From contig JAFTDR010000155.1 in assembly GCA_017454105.1 (NCBI GenBank), positions 1 through 48,765 of the forward strand: DNA of 48,765 nt. Reading direction: 5' to 3'. Below, one piece after another: positions 18,115 to 26,532 of this stretch. Under the pieces are notes generated by a model. The model had not been told where the DNA came from. It did not search any database and worked only from the letters and a program-made list of their open reading frames with translations. Numbering within the stretch: position 1 is the first letter of the stretch; each line of letters starts with the position of its first letter. This DNA comes from Desulfovibrionaceae bacterium. Lineage in GTDB: Bacteria > Desulfobacterota > Desulfovibrionia > Desulfovibrionales > Desulfovibrionaceae. The translations under genes were made by a program, and so were the position numbers.

Positions 18115-20316
18115 ATGGCTTTGGATATTTTTTCTCCCACACGTGTGCGCGCCCACCTTGGCGGTAAGGAGATACTTTTTGAAAGCGGGCGTCTGGCCAA
18201 TCAGGCCGACGGCGCTGTCTGGATACAGTGCGGGGGAACCGTTGTTTTGGTCACTGTCTGCTCCCAGCCTATCGAGGGGGACCGGGGATTTTTCCCTCTG
18301 ACTGTTGAGTACAGCGAGCGCATGTACGCCGCAGGCCGCATTCCTGGAAGTTTCTTCCGCCGGGAAATCGGGCGACCCTCAGAGCGCGAGACACTGGTTT
18401 CGCGCCTAATCGACCGCCCAATCCGCCCCCTCTTCCCAAAGACCCTGCCGCGAGAGGTGCAGGTCTTAGCCAATGTCATTTCCGCTGACCCTGAGAATGA
18501 GAGCGATGTTCTTGCGGTAACCGGCGCCTCAGCCGCTGTCCTTATCTCCTCCTTGCCCTTTGACGGGCCAGTTGCCGGAGGGCGCGTTGGCCGGGTCAAC
18601 GGAAAATTTGTTCTCAATCCGACCTTTGAGCAGCAGAAGAAAAGTGATTTAAATATCGTTTTCGCAGCTTCAAGGGACGCCTTGACCATGGTCGAGGGCG
18701 AGGCGCATTTTGTGCCTGAGGATGTGATCATTGATGCCCTCGATTTTGGGCGATCGGCTATTCAGCCGCTCATAGACGCTCAGTTGGAGTTTGCAGGCCT
18801 CTGCGGCAAGGAGAAGATACCCTTTGAGCCTGCGCCGGAAAATCAAGAACTCCTAGCCCGCATAACCAGCCTGGCCAATGAGTTGGGTGTTGCGGAGGCC
18901 ATGCGCATTCCAGAGAAGCTCCCCCGGGCTAAAGCGCGCAAGGAGATCCGCGAGAAGATCCTCGCTCTTGTAAGCGAGGATGCAGCATTCTCCGAAGAAA
19001 GCAATCTTGCCTCCTATGTGAGCGACGTTGTCTCGGATGTTGAGAAGCATATTGTGCGCGATCGCATTTTAAATGAGGGCGTGCGCATTGATGGGCGCGA
19101 CACAAAGACCGTCCGGCCGATACAGATTGAGACAAGCGTTTTGCCAAGAGCGCACGGCTCAGCCATTTTCCGCAGGGGCGAGACAAAGGCTCTTGCTGTC
19201 ACAACTCTTGGCTCAACCGCGGATGAGCAGAAAGTCGACTCCCTTGTTGGGGACATAAGCAAACGCTTTATGCTGCACTATAATTTCCCGCCCTTTAGCG
19301 TGGGCGAGGTTAAGCCTGTGCGCGTCTCCCGCCGGGAGATCGGCCATGGCGCCTTAGCCGAAAAAAGCCTGCGCCCAACACTGCCCGATGAAGAGACCTT
19401 CCCCTTTACTGTGCGGGTTGTCTCTGAGACTGTTGAGTCGAACGGATCGTCATCTATGGCGGCTGTCTGTGGCGGATCCCTCGCTCTTATGGACGCAGGC
19501 GTTCCTGTGAGTGCCCCGATAGCTGGTGTCGCTATGGGTTTAATTAAGGAAGGCGAGCGCATCGCTGTCTTAACGGACATTTTGGGCGATGAGGACGCGC
19601 TCGGCGATATGGACTTTAAGATCGCAGGATCTGCTGAGGGTGTCACAGGCATACAGATGGACATCAAGATCACGGGACTGACAACCGATATCATGCGCGA
19701 GGCTATGCGCGAGGCGCGCGAGGGTCGGCTGTTTATCCTAGGTGAAATGCAGAAAGCGATTGACAAGCCGCGTGAGGAACTCTCCCGCTACGCGCCGCAG
19801 CATCTGGAAATCGATGTCAATCCCGATATCATCCGCCTAATCATTGGGCCTGGTGGGAAAAATATCAAAAATATTACCCAGACAACGGGTGCCTCGGTTG
19901 ACATCGACGATTCTGGACGTATTTCTATATTTGCACCGACAAAGGAAGCCCTGCAGCAAACCTGCCAGATGATCACCTACTACGATCAGCATCCTGAGGT
20001 CGGCAAGAATTACAATGCGAAGGTCCGCAAGATCATCGATATCGGGGCGATCGTCGAGATTCTCCCGAATGTGGAGGCCCTTGTGCATATCTCCCAGCTC
20101 GATGTCTCCCGCGTGCAGAAGGTCGAGGATGTGGTGAAGCTTGGGGACGATATGCGCGTAAAAGTCATAGAAATTGTCGGCGACCGGGTCAGGGCAAGCC
20201 GCAAGGCTGTTCTTTTGGAAGACCAGGGTCAGTCGTGGGAGCAGCAGCCCCAGCGTAAAAGCCGCGATAAGGAGGGCGGACGGCCCGGCCGCGGCCGCGA
20301 TAGGGGCAATCGCTAG
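18115..20316 (+). CDS. pnp: Polyribonucleotide nucleotidyltransferase (PNPase)
   Basis: Phosphorolytic 3'-5' exoribonuclease and degradosome enzyme; 733 residues. Two RNase PH-like domains flank an all-helical linker. The first contains FFRREIGRPSERETLVSRLIDR. The second contains DGRDTKTVRPI and ILGDEDALGDMDFKIAG with the metal-binding aspartates. A KH domain (IRLIIGPGGKNIKNI, about 563-620) and an S1 domain (about 625-695) follow, ending in an Arg/Gly-rich tail. ATG 18115 has AAGGGGG upstream. Confidence 0.97.
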   Translation: MALDIFSPTRVRAHLGGKEILFESGRLANQADGAVWIQCGGTVVLVTVCSQPIEGDRGFFPLTVEYSERMYAAGRIPGSFFRREIGRPSERETLVSRLIDRPIRPLFPKTLPREVQVLANVISADPENESDVLAVTGASAAVLISSLPFDGPVAGGRVGRVNGKFVLNPTFEQQKKSDLNIVFAASRDALTMVEGEAHFVPEDVIIDALDFGRSAIQPLIDAQLEFAGLCGKEKIPFEPAPENQELLARITSLANELGVAEAMRIPEKLPRAKARKEIREKILALVSEDAAFSEESNLASYVSDVVSDVEKHIVRDRILNEGVRIDGRDTKTVRPIQIETSVLPRAHGSAIFRRGETKALAVTTLGSTADEQKVDSLVGDISKRFMLHYNFPPFSVGEVKPVRVSRREIGHGALAEKSLRPTLPDEETFPFTVRVVSETVESNGSSSMAAVCGGSLALMDAGVPVSAPIAGVAMGLIKEGERIAVLTDILGDEDALGDMDFKIAGSAEGVTGIQMDIKITGLTTDIMREAMREAREGRLFILGEMQKAIDKPREELSRYAPQHLEIDVNPDIIRLIIGPGGKNIKNITQTTGASVDIDDSGRISIFAPTKEALQQTCQMITYYDQHPEVGKNYNAKVRKIIDIGAIVEILPNVEALVHISQLDVSRVQKVEDVVKLGDDMRVKVIEIVGDRVRASRKAVLLEDQGQSWEQQPQRKSRDKEGGRPGRGRDRGNR

Positions 20317-20324
20317 GAGGTGAC

Positions 20325-21395
20325 ATGGGCAAGAAAAAGAAAAACCTTGCAAAGCCCGCGGACGCGAAAAAGGCCCAGAAAACAGATCAGAACACTGCTC
20401 AGAACAATGATACAGACCAAGGGGGGCTTCCGAGCGCCGAGAGTGCCGTACGCACCCTTTTGGGAGCTGAGAGAAAACACGTTGAAAGTCTTGGCGCGGC
20501 TTGGATTGCCGCAACAGGAAGACGGCCTGAGAGCCTTATTCCTCAGGTTGTTGGGACTGTGCTTGCAGAGGGTGGAACGCGTCCTGCCTGGCAGTGGCGG
20601 GACGGAGGCAATGAATTCCACCTTATGGCCTGGCCTAAGATTAGCGGCATCCGCGCAGCCGTTCTTTTCCGGGGCGAGGAGGGCAAAAGCTTGCGTCCTG
20701 TAAGCTGCCTGCCGCTTCTTGAAGGCGTGCCCAATGATCTGACAATTGAGACCGTCCATCCTCTAGCTGAAGGCTGCGGTGCCAATGTCGGCTGCGATGT
20801 GACTGGAAAAGAGCAGCCGATGTGGTTTTACGATCCCCTCTACACGCGGGACCGCGATGATTTGACTCCGGGTGTGACCCAGCCTGTTTTGCTTGCGGCG
20901 CTCGCCTTTGGGGTGCGCAAGGCCCTGCTTGATGCGATCACAGTCACAAATGGCCCAGCCTACGAGATCTATGCCGCAAAATGGCTTGAGGACAATCCAG
21001 GCAAGACCAGAATTGATGTTCCTCCGTACTCTATCCCAATAGCCGGCCGGCATATCATTCATCCAGGCCAGTTCTTTGGCCAGTATCAGCTTCGCGCGCT
21101 TATTAGAGACATCGATGAATGCCAGTTTGACTCGATGCCGGTTTCGATCCTCTACACCCAGTTTCCCTTAACCAATAAAGCCCCCTTATCCTTGCCAATC
21201 TATGTGGCCAAGCTCAATCTTGGCAAATATGAGCCTAAGGTTGGTGACGATATCGACGCCTATGTCTGGTTCCAGGGGCGCATCGTCGATTATGATGGGG
21301 CCGAGGCGAGCGTTGATCCAAATGAGCCCAATGGACAAGAGGGCGAACAAGCAAGTAGCGTCCAAGCTCCAAGTTCCGAGGTGCCCAAGCCGTGA
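20325..21395 (+). CDS. Uncharacterised protein downstream of pnp
   Basis: Not recognised. A soluble protein of 356 residues with no signal peptide or membrane helix. It begins with a lysine-rich stretch (MGKKKKNLAKPADAKKAQK) and a disordered Asp/Asn/Gln segment, followed by a folded region from about 40 to 330 and an acidic tail. Conserved-looking blocks include EFHLMAWPKISGIRAAVLF, MWFYDPLYTRDRDDLTPGV and KVGDDIDAYVWFQGRIVDY. It has a perfect AGGAGGTG ribosome site just after pnp and a GTGA overlap with the next gene, so it is coupled to the NfeD/SPFH genes. A role with that membrane module is inferred only from position. Confidence 0.75.
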   Translation: MGKKKKNLAKPADAKKAQKTDQNTAQNNDTDQGGLPSAESAVRTLLGAERKHVESLGAAWIAATGRRPESLIPQVVGTVLAEGGTRPAWQWRDGGNEFHLMAWPKISGIRAAVLFRGEEGKSLRPVSCLPLLEGVPNDLTIETVHPLAEGCGANVGCDVTGKEQPMWFYDPLYTRDRDDLTPGVTQPVLLAALAFGVRKALLDAITVTNGPAYEIYAAKWLEDNPGKTRIDVPPYSIPIAGRHIIHPGQFFGQYQLRALIRDIDECQFDSMPVSILYTQFPLTNKAPLSLPIYVAKLNLGKYEPKVGDDIDAYVWFQGRIVDYDGAEASVDPNEPNGQEGEQASSVQAPSSEVPKP

Positions 21396-21856
21396 CCTGG
21401 GATTTTCTGACAGACAGGGGACTTCTTTGGTTTTTCGTGGGCATTCTTTTTTTGGGCATTGATTTCGCTCTGCCCCACCTTGTGCTTCTTTTTTTTGGCA
21501 TTGGGGCGCTTGCTGCAGCATGTATCTCCTACTTGGGCTTTGATCTGAGCATTGAGCTTCTTGGCTTTACCGTCTTTTCCGTCCTCTCCCTCATCCTTTT
21601 TCGGAGAAAGCTCTCGACTGTGTTTGGGGGAGGTGCGGTCAAGAAGGTGGGATCGGATGTCGCCCATCCTCTTCTTGGGCATGTGGGCGTAGTAAGCCGC
21701 GATATCGGGCAAGGCGTGCCAGGAGAAGTGGCCATTGACGGGAGTTTTTGGCGCGCAGAGGCCGACTGCTCTGTGCGGACAGGGACACGCGTCACTGTCC
21801 TTGGCGTGTCCAAGAATGATGCCCTGGTCCTTGTTGTTGGACCAAGCAAGGACTAA
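21392..21856 (+). CDS. NfeD-like membrane protein
   Basis: A 154-residue inner-membrane protein. Two or three hydrophobic segments (about 8-27, 29-47 and 49-67) precede a C-terminal beta-barrel of the OB type (LLGHVGVVSRDIGQGVPGEV, DGSFWRAEADCSVRTGTRVTVLGV). This matches NfeD proteins that pair with SPFH/stomatin-family proteins in membrane microdomains. It lacks the N-terminal ClpP-like protease of long NfeDs. GTG 21392 overlaps the preceding stop and has GAGGTG eight bases upstream. The SPFH gene follows 26 bases on. Confidence 0.85.
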   Translation: MTWDFLTDRGLLWFFVGILFLGIDFALPHLVLLFFGIGALAAACISYLGFDLSIELLGFTVFSVLSLILFRRKLSTVFGGGAVKKVGSDVAHPLLGHVGVVSRDIGQGVPGEVAIDGSFWRAEADCSVRTGTRVTVLGVSKNDALVLVVGPSKD

Positions 21857-21882
21857 AATAGCTGCGCATGGAAGGATATGCT

Positions 21883-22815
21883 ATGCATCTTGAAGCGATT
21901 GTCGGATTGGGACTCCTCGCTTTCTTTGTCATCATTGTGCTTGCGAAATCCGCTGTTGTTGTGCCGAATCAGTCGGCCTATATTGTCGAGCGTCTTGGCA
22001 AATTTCACCAGGTTCTCTACGCGGGCTTTCACATCTTAGTGCCCTTTATCGATGTCATAGCCTATAGACGCTCGCTTAAGGAACAGGTTCTTGACGTTCC
22101 AAAGCAGACCTGCATAACCAGGGACAATGTGAGCGTTGATATTGACGGAGTTCTCTACCTGCAGATCATTGTGCCTGAGAAGTCGGCCTATGGGATTTCA
22201 GATTTTGAGTGGGGCGCAATACAGCTTGCGCAGACCTCCCTGCGCTCGGTTATTGGCAAGCTTGAGCTTGACCGGACATTTGAAGAGCGCAACAGGATAA
22301 ACCAGGATGTCATTGAAGCCCTTGATTCGGCGACATCGCCCTGGGGAGTCAAGGTTTTGCGCTACGAGATCCGCGATATCACGCCGCCATCGACAGTTAT
22401 GCAGGCGATGGAGAAGCAGATGCGCGCAGAGCGCGAAAAGAGGGCCGCAATCGCCCAGAGTGAGGGCGAGATGCAGTCTAAGATCAATCTCGCAGAGGGC
22501 GAGAAGCAGGCTGCGATAGCCAAAAGCGAGGGCGAAAAGCAGGCCCTGATCAACAATGCCGAAGGCGAGGCCGAGCAGATTCGCATGGTCGCGCAGGCGA
22601 CAGCGCAGGGACTTAAGGTCATAGGCGAGCAGATGAGCACAGGCGAAGGGATTTCTGCAGCGCAGCTCCGTCTGGCCGAGGCCTATATCGAGCAGTTCGG
22701 CCATCTCGCAAAAGCCGCAAACACCTTGATTATTCCGCAGACTCTTTCGGACGCAGGATCCGTGGTCGCGGCGCTCACTAAGATCATCAAAAAAGACGAG
22801 GGCTTGAACCGCTAA
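21883..22815 (+). CDS. SPFH/band-7 (stomatin/QmcA-like) membrane protein
   Basis: A membrane scaffold protein of 310 residues. One N-terminal hydrophobic segment (about 4-24, IVGLGLLAFFVIIVLA) is followed by a band-7 domain (VVVPNQSAYIVERLGKFHQVL, DNVSVDIDGVLYLQI, LRSVIGKLELDRTFEERNRIN). A long charged coiled coil with repeated Glu-Gly-Glu (SEGEMQSK, AEGEKQAA, SEGEKQAL) and a C-terminal region typical of QmcA complete it. ATG 21883 has GAAGGA upstream; the in-frame ATG at 21868 has none. A terminator follows, closing the three-gene unit. Oligomeric rings that organise membrane proteases or lipids are typical of the family. Confidence 0.92.
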   Translation: MHLEAIVGLGLLAFFVIIVLAKSAVVVPNQSAYIVERLGKFHQVLYAGFHILVPFIDVIAYRRSLKEQVLDVPKQTCITRDNVSVDIDGVLYLQIIVPEKSAYGISDFEWGAIQLAQTSLRSVIGKLELDRTFEERNRINQDVIEALDSATSPWGVKVLRYEIRDITPPSTVMQAMEKQMRAEREKRAAIAQSEGEMQSKINLAEGEKQAAIAKSEGEKQALINNAEGEAEQIRMVAQATAQGLKVIGEQMSTGEGISAAQLRLAEAYIEQFGHLAKAANTLIIPQTLSDAGSVVAALTKIIKKDEGLNR

Positions 22816-22836
22816 GAGGAAAGCCGCTTTTTTGCT

Positions 22837-22871
22837 CCCGTTTTTCTTTCGGAAAGACGGGTGTTTTTTTT
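22837..22871 (+). terminator. Terminator after the SPFH gene
   Basis: A CCCGT...ACGGG stem with an inner CTTT/AAAG pairing and small bulge, followed by GTG and eight T. It separates the SPFH unit from the Srf-type block. Confidence 0.65.
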
Positions 22872-22889
22872 CGTAGCCCCCGTGTTTTC

Positions 22890-22918
22890 TTCTCATTTGT
22901 GCCTTTTTTGTGTATGGT
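22890..22918 (+). promoter_or_regulatory. Candidate promoter of the Srf-type block
   Basis: TTCTCA at 22890-22895, a 17-base gap and TATGGT at 22913-22918; each box matches 4 of 6 consensus bases. It is placed between the SPFH terminator and the lipoprotein gene. Confidence 0.3.
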
Positions 22919-22982
22919 CGAGATGGAGCGTGCCCTTACGCGCGCGGAGAGATTTGCACACTTTAATGTTCTCGGGGAATCT

Positions 22983-23744
22983 ATGCGGCTTCTTGCAATT
23001 CTATCGCTTGTGCTTTTCTGTGTCGCCGGCTGCGCGAGCAAATACGGCGAAGCGCACACACACGTGCAGTACTATCCGGCCTGTTACCGTCCCCTCTACG
23101 ATCTGCGCAGATCCGAGACGGTAGTGCAAAATGAAACGGCCGGAGGCGCGATTTTCGGCGCTTTAGGCGGCGCTCTGCTCGGCTTTCTCTCAACAGGTAA
23201 GGTCGAAGGCGCAATTGTGGGCGGTGTCGCAGGCGCGGCAACTGGCGCTGTCATCGGCAATATGGCTGCGAAGAAGCAGAAAATACGCGATGAGAATCGG
23301 CGTCTTGCAAGCTACCTTGAGGACCTTGAGGGCGATATCCACCAGCTCGACATTGTGAGCGCGTCTGCGAAAACAACACTCGACTGCTACGAGAACGAGT
23401 TTCAGATTCTCTTAAATGATATCAAAACCCGCCGGATAACAAGGCGCGAGGCAGAGGAGCGTTTTGCGGAAATAGCCTCTGGGCGGGATGAGGCGATTGC
23501 TCTCCTTGGGCGGGCCGAGACATACGGCCAGGATCTCGACCATGAGTACGATGAGGCCTTCAGATACGAGGAGAAGACCTCAAAGAAGAAGGGGGCTAAG
23601 ACCAAGATGACCCAGGTGAAAGCCCAGAAAAAGAAATTTTCAGACAATGTGCGTAAGGTCTCGCAGCAGAAAAAAGATGCTGTCTCAAGGAAAAGCGCCC
23701 AGGAGCGCGATTTTTCGGCGAGGTTAGAGGAAATTGACGCATAG
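22983..23744 (+). CDS. Glycine-zipper lipoprotein with coiled coil
   Basis: An exported lipoprotein of 253 residues. The signal peptide MRLLAILSLVLFCVAGC ends in a VAGC lipobox (Cys17). A glycine-zipper hydrophobic region, GGAIFGALGGALLGF with AIVGGVAGAATGAVIGNMA, spans about 52-92 and resembles membrane-inserting zipper domains of envelope proteins. The remainder is a charged helical coiled coil with a Lys-rich stretch. The frame is open to 22899, but ATG 22983 with GGGGAA upstream starts at the signal peptide. It opens the Srf-type block and probably anchors part of the complex in the outer or inner membrane. Confidence 0.8.
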   Translation: MRLLAILSLVLFCVAGCASKYGEAHTHVQYYPACYRPLYDLRRSETVVQNETAGGAIFGALGGALLGFLSTGKVEGAIVGGVAGAATGAVIGNMAAKKQKIRDENRRLASYLEDLEGDIHQLDIVSASAKTTLDCYENEFQILLNDIKTRRITRREAEERFAEIASGRDEAIALLGRAETYGQDLDHEYDEAFRYEEKTSKKKGAKTKMTQVKAQKKKFSDNVRKVSQQKKDAVSRKSAQERDFSARLEEIDA

Positions 23745-23753
23745 GGGGCGCAT

Positions 23754-23999
23754 ATGGCTATACGGGATGGGAGACGAGTCGGCTGGCCGTGGTTTCTTGT
23801 GACCGCTCTTCTCATCGTTTTGCTTGCAGCCTGCGCATACGAGTGGCTCAATAGAAAGGAGCAGGAGGAGGCGGCGCTTCAAAAGAGGATTTCTGCCGAA
23901 GAGGCGCAAGTTTTGGCACTCACACAGCGCATCCAGGATCTAAACTCCCTTCTGACGCGCACCCCCTGCGAAGCGCAGGCGCGCTGGACTATGCCCTAG
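23754..23999 (+). CDS. Small single-pass membrane coiled-coil protein
   Basis: Not assigned to a family. It has 81 residues. A short basic N-terminus is followed by one membrane helix (WPWFLVTALLIVLLAACAYEW, about 12-32) and a predicted coiled coil (KEQEEAALQKRISAEEAQVL, then LTQRIQDLNSLL). GGGGGCG precedes ATG 23754. It lies between the lipoprotein and the first SrfA-like gene on the same strand, with gaps of about 10 bases, so it is probably a small structural partner of the block. Confidence 0.65.
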   Translation: MAIRDGRRVGWPWFLVTALLIVLLAACAYEWLNRKEQEEAALQKRISAEEAQVLALTQRIQDLNSLLTRTPCEAQARWTMP

Positions 24000-24011
24000 G
24001 CTGGAGAGCGT

Positions 24012-25199
24012 ATGCGGACAACGAAGATTCGGACGATTGCGCGGGCGAGTTTGAACGCCCTCGCCTATCAGGGCATTATGCCCTGCGAGAGTTTTGCGCA
24101 GATTCACGACACACTTCTCCGCCATTTTGGCGAGTCGCACGCCTTGGCCTTTGCTGAGCCCGTTTTCAATAAACATAGCGGCTTTGTTGACTGGTATGTT
24201 TCCTTTGAAGGCGAGGTACTTCCCTATAGAGATCTCGGAGAGGAGGAGAAGGCAGCGCTCACAGCTGGCTTTTCAACTATTGCCCATGACATCAAGGCCT
24301 ATGCCGATTCGCTTATCGCAAGCGGGGATCCCCAGAAAGTCACCCGGGGCAATATTTTGCACCTAGCCCTGCTCTATCCTGGAGAGGAGGATCTTTTTCT
24401 TGTTGACAAAAAGCCTGTTGTGACCTGCTGGGGTTTTGCCTCTGGAACAGAGGGCGCCCCTGTGCAAAACCTCTGTGAGCTAGCACATGCGCAGCCAAAA
24501 GAGCCTGTGTCAGACAAGCCCCCAATTGTTGCAGAGCCTGTGCGGCGGGGCTTTTTCTTTCTCCCCTGGCTTTTGCCCCTTTTTCTTCTCCTTCTCCTTT
24601 TACTCTTCCTTTTTGCGGATGTTGGCTCCATACGGTCGATAAGTGGGGTCACAGCCTTGACTCTCCCCTCACTATTTGCCCAAGAGGAGGCGCGGGAAGC
24701 GGAGCTTAGGTCAAAGCGGCAAGAACTCGAGGCTATGCGCAAAGAGCTTGAACAGCGCGTGCTAGAGCATATTGCGCTCTGTCGGCCTAAAAAAAAGGCT
24801 GAAACACGACAGAGTGAGCCCGCCAAAGAGGCTCTTGTCATACCGGAGAATGTCAAGGATACAGGCTTCCTTAGAGGCCGCTGGCGCTGCGCAACAGGAC
24901 TCTACAATGCGCAGACCCAGGAGCCGGTCACTGTGGAATTTGTTTTTAACAAAAAGGGCGAGGGAGTTGGCCGCATCTTTCAGAGAGAGGACGTGTGCAG
25001 CGGCAAGGCCACAGCACGGCTTGTAGACGGCGTTTTGCACATTTCCCACGATACCTTGCGCTGCGCAAAGAGCGAGGGCGCCTATGCCCCAAACGAGATT
25101 TCCTGCAAAAACACTGGGGCTGGCCAGACAGAATGCCGGGGGAGGAGCGCGGGGGGTCTTGAGTGGAACGCCTTCTTCCTGCGTCTTTTGGAGGAATAG
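24012..25199 (+). CDS. SrfA-like membrane protein
   Basis: A 395-residue protein resembling the SrfA component of srfABC loci. Its N-terminal cytoplasmic domain (about 1-165) contains FVDWYVSFEGEVLPY and an EEEKAAL helix typical of that family as I recall it. A strong membrane segment lies at about 178-200 (FFLPWLLPLFLLLLLLLFLF), then a coiled coil at about 222-255. A C-terminal domain at about 285-390 (FLRGRWRCATGLYN, CSGKATARLVDGVLHI, EISCKNTGAG) has spaced Cys residues. That domain is clearly related to the end of the next protein. The family call is from memory of motifs and from SrfB/SrfC neighbours. Confidence 0.6.
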   Translation: MRTTKIRTIARASLNALAYQGIMPCESFAQIHDTLLRHFGESHALAFAEPVFNKHSGFVDWYVSFEGEVLPYRDLGEEEKAALTAGFSTIAHDIKAYADSLIASGDPQKVTRGNILHLALLYPGEEDLFLVDKKPVVTCWGFASGTEGAPVQNLCELAHAQPKEPVSDKPPIVAEPVRRGFFFLPWLLPLFLLLLLLLFLFADVGSIRSISGVTALTLPSLFAQEEAREAELRSKRQELEAMRKELEQRVLEHIALCRPKKKAETRQSEPAKEALVIPENVKDTGFLRGRWRCATGLYNAQTQEPVTVEFVFNKKGEGVGRIFQREDVCSGKATARLVDGVLHISHDTLRCAKSEGAYAPNEISCKNTGAGQTECRGRSAGGLEWNAFFLRLLEE

Positions 25200-25241
25200 G
25201 CAATGGTCTTCTCCTCTTTTTTTACACACACTGAGGTCCTG

Positions 25242-26531
25242 ATGGCTCAACTACGTCCTTCTCTTATCGCACTCCTCTTTTGTCTTAGCCTAGCGCTCAG
25301 TCCTCTGCCACTTCTTGCTGCGCAGCCCGTCTATGAGCTGCAAAATGCTGAGCCCGAAAAAGCTCTTGCGGAGAGTCCCTTACTTATCCTTCAAGATGGC
25401 CGGCGCGTGGATCCCTTTGTCTATGTGCCTCAAGGCTGGGTTGTGAGCGACGATGGCTCCCTCCTCTCCGACGATGGGTTTATTCTGCGCAGAAACGGGA
25501 CGATTGAATATCCTTTTGGGAAATTGCCCGAAGGCTATGTCAAGCGTGCGGACGGAACGATCGTGACCCCTGAGGGGCTTGTGCTTGCGCCAAAAGGAAG
25601 TGCCGCGCACAGTGAGGCTTTGCGCAAAAAAGAGCGTGATCCCAAGGCGGATATCCTCACAAAGTATCCCAAGGGGACAGTGCTTTTGCCTGACGGCACA
25701 GTGCGCCTCCCCGACGGCACACGCATTCTCTCGAACGGCACGCGTATTTTAGCTGACGGCACAAAGATTTTGCCAGATGGCACGCGTATTTTGGCTGATG
25801 GCACAAAAATTTTGCCAGACGGAAAAAAAATAGCGCCAAAGGCCCCTGCGCAAGCACAGCAGGAAAATAAGCCTGAGGTGCGTACAGAGCCCCCGGCTCT
25901 TTGGAGCATGCTCCCCCTCTCGCAGGTTGGTGAGCGCAAAAACCCTGAAAAGGCTGAAGTACGCGAAAAGGGCAAAGTCAAAGAAGAGAGTGCTGTGAAG
26001 GAAAAGCCTGAGCGCAAGAAAGAAGGGCGCGTACAGGAAGATCGCAAAAAAGACGAGCGCAAGAAAGAAGAGGCAAAGAAAGAAGAGCGTCCAAAGCCTG
26101 AGCCAAAGAGGCGTCCTCCGCGCATAGGCGAGGAGCTTTCGATTCCCAAGGAGGCGCTTGCAACCGGCAATCTCGATTTTCTTGAGGGTTGCTGGCAGGG
26201 CACGCGGCCAGAGTATTTTTCAAAGCGCACAATCTACGAGTGCTTCTGCTTTGGGAAGAGCGGCGGCCGGGGTAAGCGCCGGGTTATCGACCCGCAGGGC
26301 CACCGCCGCTGCGTTGGCGCAAGCGCGGCCAGGCTTTCTGGAAACGGCGTTTTGCATGTTTCATCGCAAGGGGCAGTCTGCTCGGATGGCGAGCGCTGGG
26401 GCCAGGCTGAGATGACCTGCCGGGGCAAGGGGCAGCATACGCCCTGTTCCTGGATCTTTAGGGATGCGAACAGCGGCCACCAGGCCTATGAAATTCCTTT
26501 TGTGCGCGTGCAATCATGCGGCCGGAGATAA
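25242..26531 (+). CDS. Exported PDGT-repeat protein with SrfA-like C-terminal domain
   Basis: A 429-residue protein with a cleavable signal peptide (MAQLRPSLIALLFCLSLALS, probable cleavage after LLAA). A run of PDGT/ADGT/SNGT repeats spans about 75-197, for example RILADGTKILPDGTR. A Lys/Glu/Arg-rich low-complexity linker (about 225-290) precedes a C-terminal domain from about 305 (FLEGCWQGTRPEYF, CVGASAARLSGNGVLHVSS, EMTCRGKG). The C-terminal domain aligns with that of the preceding gene. Repeats of this kind form beta-rich stacks in other proteins. ATG 25242 with GAGG upstream is preferred to the open frame from 25203. The SrfB ATG starts one base after its stop. Confidence 0.7.
   Translation: MAQLRPSLIALLFCLSLALSPLPLLAAQPVYELQNAEPEKALAESPLLILQDGRRVDPFVYVPQGWVVSDDGSLLSDDGFILRRNGTIEYPFGKLPEGYVKRADGTIVTPEGLVLAPKGSAAHSEALRKKERDPKADILTKYPKGTVLLPDGTVRLPDGTRILSNGTRILADGTKILPDGTRILADGTKILPDGKKIAPKAPAQAQQENKPEVRTEPPALWSMLPLSQVGERKNPEKAEVREKGKVKEESAVKEKPERKKEGRVQEDRKKDERKKEEAKKEERPKPEPKRRPPRIGEELSIPKEALATGNLDFLEGCWQGTRPEYFSKRTIYECFCFGKSGGRGKRRVIDPQGHRRCVGASAARLSGNGVLHVSSQGAVCSDGERWGQAEMTCRGKGQHTPCSWIFRDANSGHQAYEIPFVRVQSCGRR
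25673..25830 (+). repeat. Tandem repeats encoding xLPDGT/xLADGT units
   Basis: About seven imperfect 21- to 24-base units encode repeating hydrophobic-hydrophobic-x-DGT motifs. Two 42-base stretches around 25743-25784 and 25785-25826 are nearly identical, indicating recent duplication. Confidence 0.8.
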
Positions 26532-26532
26532 C

